A stretch of 64,000 nt of DNA, taken from the NCBI RefSeq assembly GCF_032452875.1, contig NC_083881.1, forward strand, positions 62,317,689 through 62,381,688, in the 5' to 3' direction. The position numbers and the translations under genes are program-made. Below, piece after piece: positions 56,036-64,000 of the stretch (position 1 is its first letter; each line of letters begins with the position of its first letter). This DNA comes from Bos javanicus. Its lineage: Eukaryota > Chordata > Mammalia > Artiodactyla > Bovidae. The notes under the pieces are model-generated. The model did not search any database. It saw only the letters and a program-made list of their open reading frames with translations, and was not told where the DNA came from.

Positions 56036-56735
56036 TGTTTTTCTTCTGTACATCCAGTTGGTCCTGAAATGTTAGGGTTTTCAGAATCCTGTGTGTTTTG
56101 ATTCTTTGATAATAATCTGATTTGCTCAACTGTCAAAATGTAGAGTGATTGCTCAGAAATCACCTCCCCGCCTTTCTTTTCCTAAATAACAACATGTATT
56201 TTGTAGATAGGTTTCATAGGTGATTGGTTATGTTTCAGTAATAAATATGATTAGCTTTCTGTGCAGTTGATGGGGGTGACAATATGTCCTTGAAACACAC
56301 GTGAAAAAGACACAAGTTTGTTTTGTTTTACTTTTAACTGAAGGCTTCAAAAGAGTTGACAGTGTAACCTGACTACTTAAACATTAATGAGATTTCAGCC
56401 TCATTGGAAGAAAGAGTGTTGAGGATAAGGGAGGTGGTAGTTCCCTCCCTGCTATTCTGGCCGGAGGGTGCAGAGGGCAGAGTCTAGCTCGGGGGATGGG
56501 AGTGGGGTGGGGGTGAGCCCGTCTCTCCTGGGGCATGACTTGAGGGGCTGTCTAGCCAGAAAAAGCTCTGTGGGAGCCTGATTATTATGGTTTCCAAATA
56601 TGCGAAGTACTGCGCTGGGGAAAAGACCTATTCTGGGGCCAGAACTAGGCTCACTGTGAAAACAGCCGGCTGCTTTGCAAGGCCTCATATTTTCCATTCC
56701 CCGAGGTTGCGAGGCTGAGGCCACGGTGAGAGAGG
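56036..56735. other. Nothing recognised
   Basis: 700 bp without repeat signature; short frames only. A G-rich section lies at 56488-56520. Confidence 0.4.
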
Positions 56736-57058
56736 TGGCTGAGGGCTTGTATGAGTTTCCTGTGGCCTCTATAACAAATTACCACAAACTGGGCGGCTTA
56801 AAATAATAGAACTTCATTTTCTCACCGTTTTGGAGGCCAGAGGTCTGACATCAAGTTATCAGCAGCGCCAGGTTTTTTCCAGAGGCTCTGGAGGAGAGCG
56901 TGTTGCTTTCTTCTCGTTTCTGGTGGCTTTTGGCATTTCTTGGTTTGAAACTGCATCACCTCTGCTTCTGCCTCCATGATCGCCTGGCCCCCTCCTCTCC
57001 TCTGTGTGTCCCTTATAAGGACATTTGTCATTGCATTTAGGGCCACCTGGATAGTAAT

Positions 57059-58221
57059 TCTAGATAATTTGTTTCTCCCAGTTTTATTGAAAAATGCGGA
57101 CATACATCACTGTAAATTTAAGGTGTACATACGTACAGCAGGATGGTTGCATTTACATGTAGTGTGAAATGGTCACCAGAGAGGTTCAGCTAGCATCCAT
57201 CATCTCATATAGATAGAATTAAAAGAAAGAAGAAAAGAGAAACATGCTTCCCCTTGTGATGAGAACTCTTAGGATTTATTTTTGTTTAACGTCTTTCCCA
57301 TACATCACCCAGCATCATACTGTGTACATCCTGCCCTACTTATCTTGTAAGTGGAAGTTTGTACCTTTGGACCGTCTTCCTCCAATTCCTTCTCCCCCCA
57401 TCCTCTGCCTCTGGAAACCACAAATCTGATCTCTTTTTCTATGAGTTTTGTGGGGTTTAAAAAAATGTGTTTGTTTTTGGATTTCACGTGTAAGTGATAT
57501 ATAATATTTGTCTTTGTCTGACATTTTATTTAGCATAATGCCTTCAAGGTCCATCCATGTTGTTGCAAATGGTAGGATTTTTCTCCTTTTGATGGCTGAG
57601 TAATATTCCACTGTGTATATATACCACAGCTTCTTTATCCATTCATTATCAGTTGAATAGGTTGTTTCCTTGTCTTGGCTATTGTAAATAATGTTGCTGT
57701 GAACATGGGGTTGCAGATACCTTTCTGAGTTAGTATTTTCATTTTCTTTGGATTTATCCCCAGAAATGAAATTGCTGGATCGTATGGTAGTTCTATTTTT
57801 AATTTTGGAAGATCTTTCATTTCGTTTTCCATAGTGGCTGTTGTTGTTGTTTATTGTTCAGGTGCCAAGTCATGTCACCCCTTTGTGACTTCATGAACTG
57901 CAGCATGCCAGGCTTCCCTGTCCTTCACTATCTCCTGGAGTTTCTTAAATTCATGTCCATTGAGTCAGTGATGCCATCTAACCATCTCATCCTCTTTGAC
58001 CCCCTTCTCCTCCTGCCCTCAATCTTTCCTAGCATCAGGATCTTTTCCAAGGAGTTGACTCTTCTCATCAGATGGCCAGAGTTCCAGGTTACAATCCCAC
58101 CAATAGTATACAATGGTTCCCTTTGGTTTCTTCACATCCACATGAGCATTTGTGATCTCTTGTCTTTTTATTGATGCCCCTTCTAACAGTGGTGAAGTGA
58201 CATCTCATTATAGTTTTAATT
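57059..58221 (-). mobile_element. L1 3' end, reverse, middle layer of the nest
   Basis: 57059-57837 ('TTCTCCCAGTTTTATTGAAA', 'TTGATGGCTGAGTAATATTC', 'CTATTGTAAATAATGTTGCT') and 58084-58221 ('CCACATGAGCATTTGTGATC') are one reversed L1, 3' UTR into ORF2. Confidence 0.85.
57838..58083 (-). mobile_element. BovB 3' fragment, reverse, innermost layer
   Basis: 'GTTCAGGTGCCAAGTCATGT', 'CATGTCCATTGAGTCAGTGA' and 'AATCTTTCCTAGCATCAGGA' to 'ATCAGATGGCCAGAG'. 5'-truncated. Confidence 0.9.
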
Positions 58222-58375
58222 TGCATTTTGCAAGATGATCTTATTTCAAGATCCTCAACTTTATTACATCTGCAAAGACCCTTTTTACAAATAAGATCAC
58301 ATCCACCTGTTCCTGCAGCTAGGATGTGGACACACCGTTAGCAGGGGGTCCACCATGCACCCCACAACAGACTCA

Positions 58376-59229
58376 AGTGTACACTGCAACTCTTGATCCT
58401 CTGATTCTGTGACGATGCCCATAGATTTGGTTCCTATCGGTTCCTCCCCCTGGATCTTATTCGTGCTTTTGATTTGATCTATTGAAATTTTAACTTTAAA
58501 TGACAAAGCAAACAAAATTCTTAGAATCTGTGCCATCATTTATTTCTGAAATGAAGGGGTGAGTGAAAAAGGCTGTCAAAATCCAGTTTGAGCTCTGCCT
58601 TTGCTGGAAGTTTTCTGTACTTTGCTCTGTCCAGTGGCCTTGGAGGAAGTGAATGGGAGAAGAGCAGCCTCTGGGCCTGTTCTGGCTTCTCACCTGGGGT
58701 TGCAGGATGCTTTTAAAATTGTAATTGCTCAGATGTTAGTATCTTTCAGGAACATGAAGCAGAATGAGTAAAGGTTCAAGGTTTAGGTTTTTAGAAGGCA
58801 TGGGCTTAGAAATGTGATTTGTAAATGCTGCCAGCCCATCAACAAGCCTTTTATGCATGTGTTTTCAATACTGAGCCCGAAACTGGGGCCTGTGTACACC
58901 AGGCACACAGGGTGAAGTCAAGGGTAACTCTGGCCATTACCTGGATAATTCGATAACTATAACTCATCAAGTGGACTGTATCAAGAGAGTCCACACCCCA
59001 GGGTGTAAATTATTCTGTTTGTTTGTCTGTATTGATCACTTTAGCTGGGTAAGAGCCAAACTTACCAAACAGACCCTCTGTGTTATGGGGAGGTACCTGT
59101 AATATGGGGAGGCGTTTCTCTCCAGGGGGCAGCAAATTTTGGCTGCAGTTAAGAGAAAGAGGAAAGGAAAAGAAAGTAAAATGTCCCTTCACGTTATTAT
59201 GTATTCTGCTGTAACACTGTTACTCTAGT
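58376..59229. other. Nothing recognised
   Basis: About 850 bp with no repeat or coding signature that I can name. Confidence 0.4.
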
Positions 59230-59620
59230 TAATATTAATTTTGGATTTGTTTGCTTTGAATAGTATACCTGAAGTACTGAGATACTTAGAAAATTTAGTC
59301 ACACCAGTTGAAGAAAATGGTTTGCCTTGCACAAGACTGGATACACAATTTATGAGATGCAGTGCAAAAAGAAAATGGGTGGCCCTTGTTAAAAAGTTAT
59401 AAAGAATTTCAAGATGGTGTCAGTGAGCCTTAGACCAAGCCAGGGTTCTTCTGAGCATAGGGCTTGCATGACCCTCTGCACAGGTCATCTGTCCATGAAG
59501 CTGGCCTGGAGTCACAGAGATGCTTAGATTGGCATCTTCCAACTTATTGGCATCTTCTTGACCCCCAAAGAGGGACCAGGCCAGTTGAAGCAGATGCTCC
59601 TGTATGGACAAGGACAGTGA
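59230..59620. repeat. Old interspersed repeat, family not assigned
   Basis: 'GTGGCCCTTGTTAAAAAGTT' through 'TTCAAGATGGTGTCAGTGAG' and 'GGTTCTTCTGAGCATAGGGC' recalls a common mammalian repeat in which 'TTTCAAGATGG' precedes 'CCCTTCTGAGC'. I cannot name it. Confidence 0.35.
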
Positions 59621-60280
59621 GCAGGCTAGCCATCTCTAGTCTCCTCTGCGTCTCTCTCCTCCCTTATCCACCTGCCTCTGTGCCCTGAGAGGCAGGTCTC
59701 TATCACCAGTATCAATGTCCATCCTTGTCTTCTGATTTCTAGTGTAATTCAGTCTCTGGGGGGGTCCAGCCACTCCCGGGAGGGGGAGGGGAGAGGGAGG
59801 TAGAGAAGTTATTTCCTGAGTTCCCTCCTGTTGGCTTCATGCTGCAGGGTGGCTGACCTGTTGCCCAAGGCCATGGCTCCATCCAGACAGCCTCTCTTTA
59901 CCGCTGTCTTCGGGTGCCTTGAGTCACTCCTCCCCTGTGGCCCTCAGGCCTAGGATGGTCATGCTCCCTGCTATTGCGAGCCTAGCGTTCACTGCTTTCT
60001 CGAACCCCTCACTGCTGTCTTCTCACTAGCCTCCTCCCTAGGATCCTTCCTGGAATCACAGAGACCTCTGGGCCCTAACAGAGCTGGCAACCCTCTGCCA
60101 GGGCTGGACCATGGCTTGCACTGCTGTGGAGCTGAAAGAGCGGCTGATGGCTCTGATAACACGTGACTGCTGCATCAACTCCTGGGAAAGCAGGGCAGTC
60201 AGGAAGCAGTGTGTCCACACCGCAGTGGTGGAGAACATGTGCCGGGAGGCAGGCGCATGAATTCTCTGGCATCATTTTGG
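59621..60280 (+). other. Unassigned; weak exon candidate with a small ORF at 60111-60260
   Basis: A 49-codon frame starts in an optimal context (GGACCATGG, ATG at 60111) and ends at 60258-60260. The frame is open back to 60042. An acceptor-like CTGGAATCACAG (AG at 60061-60062 or nearby) and a donor TTTTGG|GTGAGT at 60281 bracket it. The encoded peptide (begins MACTAVELKERLMALITR) matches nothing I recognise, and MIR sequence begins at the donor, so chance is likely. Confidence 0.2.
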
Positions 60281-60410
60281 GTGAGTCATCTCATCTGCAA
60301 AATGAGCGTAATGATAGTTCTTCACCTCTGGGGTTGTTCTGGGCATGCAGTGACGTCACGTGGGTATCATGCTTGGCACAGTGCCTGCTCTGCTGTAGGT
60401 GTTCATGAAG
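60281..60410 (+). mobile_element. MIR SINE fragment
   Basis: 'CATCTCATCTGCAAAATGAG' and 'CTTGGCACAGTGCCTGCTCT' keep MIR order. 60411-60689 to its right is unassigned. Confidence 0.8.
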
Positions 60411-60689
60411 TCTGGTGGCTTTTACCATTAGTCCTCTGGAGTGTCCCCTCGGGGAGATGCACTGTCTACCTTGTCTCTGATCTGAACCAAGGTGCCACAG
60501 CCTCCCCTTACACCCATGATGATCAAGTTTCACTGGTTCCCTGTTGTTTTGAGTTATTTCTGTCTATTTCAATGAGATGGTAGTGTTGTGGAGGCCGGGG
60601 ATACTATTTCCAGAATTCTCTTGGTACTAATCTAAGTTTCCAACTTAGTAGCTAACACATCATTAAACTGTTAAGAAATGTGTCTGGGC

Positions 60690-60850
60690 TAAATATAGTG
60701 ACCATATAATTTATTGTTCACACCAGGATGCTTTTGAGTGTGAACAAGGACAACTTTTTTAATGTTCATAACAAAACAACAGGCGCAAACACCGATGTCC
60801 TAGGTAATCCAGGCAAACAGGGACATGTCATACCCCTAGTTAAGTGAGCC
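60690..60850. mobile_element. DNA transposon fragment, family uncertain
   Basis: 'GCTAAATATAGTGACCATAT' to 'CAGGGACATGTCATACCCCT' recalls a mammalian non-autonomous DNA element carrying the phrase GTGACCATA. Confidence 0.4.
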
Positions 60851-60984
60851 TTACAATAGTCTTCCAAACGGGTTTTAAAGTTTGCCACGCTACCCTCTTT
60901 TGTGTTAGTCTGCCTTTGGTTTATGAAGTAAAAACTTGAGATTTCAGTGACATAGAAAGAATGTGTTTGACACGCCTAGTAGGC

Positions 60985-61200
60985 TCTTTGCTAAACAATT
61001 TCTTACTGGAGTGTGGTTGTTTTATAGTGTCGTGTTAGTTTCTGCTGTGCAGCAAAGTGAATCAGCCACAGTGGGTCAGCTCTGTGTGTACATATATCCC
61101 TTCTTTTTTGGATTGTCTTCCCATGTAGGTCATCACAAAGCATGGAGCAGAGTTCCCCATGCTATGCATTAGTTATCTGTTTTATATACAGTGAACACTC
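60985..61200 (-). mobile_element. L1 3' end, reverse orientation
   Basis: 'GTGTCGTGTTAGTTTCTGCT', 'CAGCAAAGTGAATCAGCCAC' and 'GCAGAGTTCCCCATGCTATG'. Confidence 0.82.
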
Positions 61201-61723
61201 CTAGTGGATTCTTGGCCCAAATTTGAGACCATAGGTCAGGACTGCTCATACAAATAGAGGCCTACTTTTATACTTTATGATTCTACTTGATATTGGGCAC
61301 TTACTTACAGAACTTTCTTCTGTTCCTACTTTCGCTCTCCGCATTTAGTCTCCTGATTTTTGTTCTTCTTGGACAAAAATAGTAATCATTTGCGTTTAAG
61401 AGATGGCAAAACAGATTCATATACATATATTTTTCCGAACATCTCTGTCTTTGTATTTCTGGTTGCCTAGGTGACATTTCCAAGAGAATGTGTGGTAATC
61501 TGCTATTATTAAAGTAGCAATAACATTATTAAATAGTAGCCTATTTTTAGGCTGTTGTATACCTTTCTTTTTCCCCCACCAGACTATGTAATTGGTTTAT
61601 TTTTTCTGTTTCCATTATTGGAAGGCCATGTATAGCTTCCTTCCTCTGGTTCTAATTTGAGGGTTAATTAACTTTTTGAAAATTGACACAGTAATTCAGT
61701 ACCTTCTCCATTCAGCATTACTG
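61201..61723. other. Nothing recognised
   Basis: AT-rich, frames of 60 codons or fewer, no repeat signature. Confidence 0.4.
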
Positions 61724-61736
61724 AGTCTGTACTGAT

Positions 61737-61880
61737 GAACGTTAGATGGTATCATCAACTCAATGGACATGAGTTTGAGCAAACTCTGGGAAATGGTGAA
61801 GGACAGGGAAGCCTGGTGTGCTGAAGTCCGTGGGGTGGCAAAGTGTCAGACACAGCCCAGCGACTGAACAGCAACAACAA
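61737..61880 (+). mobile_element. Very short BovB 3' insertion (144 bp) with perfect target-site duplication
   Basis: 'CATCAACTCAATGGACATGA' to the tail 'GACTGAACAGCAACAACAA'. AGTCTGTACTGAT occurs at 61724-61736 and 61881-61893. Confidence 0.95.
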
Positions 61881-62009
61881 AGTCTGTACTGATTGTCTGC
61901 TTGGTTAGTTGACACCAGTTATTTTTCCCACAGGTTGTCCAAGCCAGGCTTGGCCAAAGATATTTTTGGTAGAAGAGAAGGGGGATACAGAGGCAATCTG
62001 TAGCTCCAT

Positions 62010-62100
62010 AGGGGACAGAGCCCATCTCCGGAGCTGGATTAACCTGGCTTCAGTCTCAGTATTGCCGCTTACCAGCTGTACGCCTGGAGCTGGTATCTTA
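62010..62100 (+). mobile_element. MIR SINE fragment
   Basis: 'GGCTTCAGTCTCAGTATTGC' then 'CGCTTACCAGCTGTACGCC' matches the MIR core. Confidence 0.65.
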
Positions 62101-62322
62101 GTAACAGCTGTGCGGTGCAGGGTCCTGCTTCCTGGGGCTGCTCTGAAGCTTGAGAAGGGTAGGTGGGCACCACGTGTGAGTGTGAGGTGCAGCTTCTCAC
62201 AGGGACACTTGGGCTGCTCTTCAATATCCAAGGTGCAAGTGCACCACCTTCGTTTCAGACCAGAAGTAAAAAATACTCAAATATACTAATGAGATAAATT
62301 AGGGAGATCCTTACATTCTTTT

Positions 62323-62487
62323 TGTAAAAATTACTTATTTGTTTGTTTGGCTGTGCCGGGTCTTAGTTGTGGCACTGGGGATCTTTTAGTCGTGACGTGT
62401 GGGATCTAGTTCCCTCACCAGGGATCGAACCCGGGCCCCCTGCATTGGGACCCTGGAGTCTTAGCCACTGGACCACCAGGGAAGTCC
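62323..62487 (-). mobile_element. tRNA-Glu-derived SINE (CHR type)
   Basis: 'GGCTGTGCCGGGTCTTAGTT' to 'CCACCAGGGAAGTCCC'. The intact reversed B box region ('GGATCGAACCCGGGCC') makes this the best-preserved head here. Flanks ACATTCTTT / ATATTCTTT look like its target site. Confidence 0.92.
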
Positions 62488-62498
62488 CTATATTCTTT

Positions 62499-62867
62499 GC
62501 TAAAATGATTTTTGTTTTAATAAACATTTCAGAGAATTTCCTTTAATGGTGAACACACCACTGAGTGTGCTTTTTCTAGCATTGAAATTAAAAATCTAAT
62601 TTACCCTCACACTTTTATGGATATAACTGTAGTATTATTACCTATAATTCAAAGGCAGTAGAGTTGATATTTGGGTTATTCACATAATTTACCATTTATG
62701 TAATGTATATATGACATATATCTGTGTAATAAGGGATTTTGATACTTATCTGGTTGTTATATGTACTTGGAAGGGAAATATTTAGCCTGATTCAGTATTA
62801 GGGCCTGGAATACTGCCAATAGGGATCTGAGATGATTAATTTGGATTTTATGGCAAGTTTGAAAAGT
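62499..62867. other. Nothing recognised
   Basis: AT-rich sequence without a repeat or coding signature. Confidence 0.4.
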
Positions 62868-62880
62868 GGGATGGACTTTT

Positions 62881-62926
62881 AGTTCAGTTCAGTCGCTCAG
62901 TTGTGTCTGACTCTTCGTGACCCTTT
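62881..62926 (-). mobile_element. 46-bp BovB 3'-end insertion with target-site duplication
   Basis: 'AGTTCAGTTCAGTCGCTCAG' to 'TTCGTGACCCTTT' is only the last 46 bases of BovB, reversed. Flanks GGGATGGACTTT (62868-62879) and GGGATAGACTTT (62927-62938) differ at one base. Confidence 0.88.
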
Positions 62927-63164
62927 GGGATAGACTTTAATCTGTTGTTATTTAAAATGATTTAATATTGGAGTGTCATCCTGGCTGGAGTTCTTTTGGT
63001 TTTCACTTTTTTGCATTGTTATTTTATTTTGATACATAGATTTATCATTTACTAAGCAGATTTATCCGAATTGACGAATGAGGCAGATTGCTGCTTCATT
63101 GCCCTGGAGTTTGTCTTGCGGCCCTTGAAGACAGGGGAAGGAGGGAGGAAGCAGATGTACAGAC

Positions 63165-63200
63165 AGAAACACACATACACACACAGATACACACACACTT
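63165..63200. repeat. CA-rich microsatellite
   Basis: ACACACATACACACACACAG and continuing imperfect CA units. Confidence 0.9.
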
Positions 63201-64000
63201 CTCTTTAGACTTGTGACCTAAAATTTCTAATAGGATATTTAAAGTAAGAGCTCTTTGATGGGATTTTACTCTGTGACTTGTCGGAAGGGAAAGATTGGGA
63301 TGTGGGAAGTCTGTGATGCTGAGTTCCCATCACCTCACCCTTTGGAAGATATGACAGCCTTTTCCATATGAGATGAAAAGGCAAGTGGTGAGAATCAGAA
63401 GTCAAGTCTGACCTCTGAAGTTTCTGGGGAAAGCAACAGGAAGAAGGCGCCTTGTAGTTTTCTAATCCAGGCACTTAAAGAATATGTTCCCCAGAACTTG
63501 GGTGCTGTTTCCTTCATACCGTAGTCCCCATCATTATAAAAGGAAGGCATTATCATGAAATAAAATGCGAAGATTATAGGACATTAGAAAGAAGAAATAA
63601 TAATCCATATAGTCAAAGGCAAAGTTAATATTTGGACATTCATTATTTCGGGGAGAGATTTTTCTTAGTTGCATAGTCATGTTTGTATATAATTTTAAAA
63701 TTATTTTTAATTTAACTGTATACTCCAAGCCGTGATATTGTGATATAATAAGAAATACATGTTTGGTCTTTGCTCCCAGTTGGAACCTCCCAGGTTGCAA
63801 AACACCACAAACTGCTGGGAGGATGGCATGCTTGGAGAGAGCCTGGAAGCGCCGCACCTCTTCCCCTGCACCTTGGGGTGTGCATCTCTTCTGCTCCTTA
63901 GTTCTTTGTTTTTCTAATAATTTGATACTCTAATAAGTAAACTGTTTTCTTGAGCTCTGTGAGCTCTTCTAGCAAATTATTAAACCTGAGGAGGGGGTCC
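63201..64000. other. Nothing recognised
   Basis: Two reverse frames (63205-63474, 63534-63857) show no family resemblance. No repeat is assigned up to the window end. Confidence 0.4.

Larger units (their letters stand above)
56736..58375 (-). mobile_element. MLT1-type LTR, reverse, outer layer of a three-level nest
   Basis: 56736-57058 ('ATAACAAATTACCACAAACT', 'TAAGGACATTTGTCATTGCA') and 58222-58375 ('TTACATCTGCAAAGACCCTT', 'GATGTGGACACACC') are collinear pieces of one LTR separated by an L1. Confidence 0.8.

Noticed and set aside
1..64000. CRISPR arrays, bacterial operons, riboswitches, or tRNA/rRNA genes
   Set aside because: None is expected in mammalian nuclear DNA and none was seen. The tRNA-like segments are heads of Bov-tA and CHR-type SINEs that lack a complete tRNA fold.

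Overview
The window is mammalian nuclear DNA from a ruminant, almost certainly a bovid. Three ruminant-specific repeat families show this: BovB LINEs with their Bov-A2 and Bov-tA SINE derivatives, tRNA-Glu-derived CHR-type SINEs, and a nearly complete L1 of the bovine (L1-BT) type. I cannot tell cattle, buffalo, sheep and goat apart from this alone. No intact protein-coding host gene is visible. Every long reading frame is either a retrotransposon remnant or a chance frame in GC-rich DNA.

Layout. 1-7317: a MaLR LTR split by SINEs, older L1 and L2 pieces, unassigned sequence and an ERVL-like internal fragment. 7318-16276: a BovB LINE split by an 8.0 kb L1 (7571-15595) with a perfect 13-bp target-site duplication; both L1 ORFs are recognisable but broken. 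16277-30214: dense repeats, including a 1.9 kb BovB (27690-29604) inside a MaLR LTR. 30215-32335: the longest stretch with no repeat I recognise, holding a good CTCF-like motif. 32336-47969: older L1, L2, MIR, MaLR and ERVL fragments with young SINEs, including an L1/BovB rearrangement that carries an inverted copy of nearby L1 sequence (42847-42998).

47970-49060 is the only clear host-gene signal: a CpG island with a 57-bp GT tract, GC boxes, no TATA box and a strong splice donor at 48503. It looks like the promoter and non-coding first exon of an unidentified + strand gene. If so, 48503-64000 is probably intronic. It contains repeats, a split Tigger DNA transposon, a three-level nest (56736-58375), and two weak exon candidates (55689-55738 and 60063-60280).

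The elements do not form a pathway. The window records repeated retrotransposition, with L1 and BovB reverse transcriptases supplying themselves and the non-autonomous SINEs. I found no convincing new biological system. The most unusual items are the inverted templated copy, the roughly 146-bp tandem units in the L1 5' UTR, and a 46-bp BovB insertion that still has target-site duplications. Repeat names come from recalled family consensus sequences; edges are approximate except where a target-site duplication is given.
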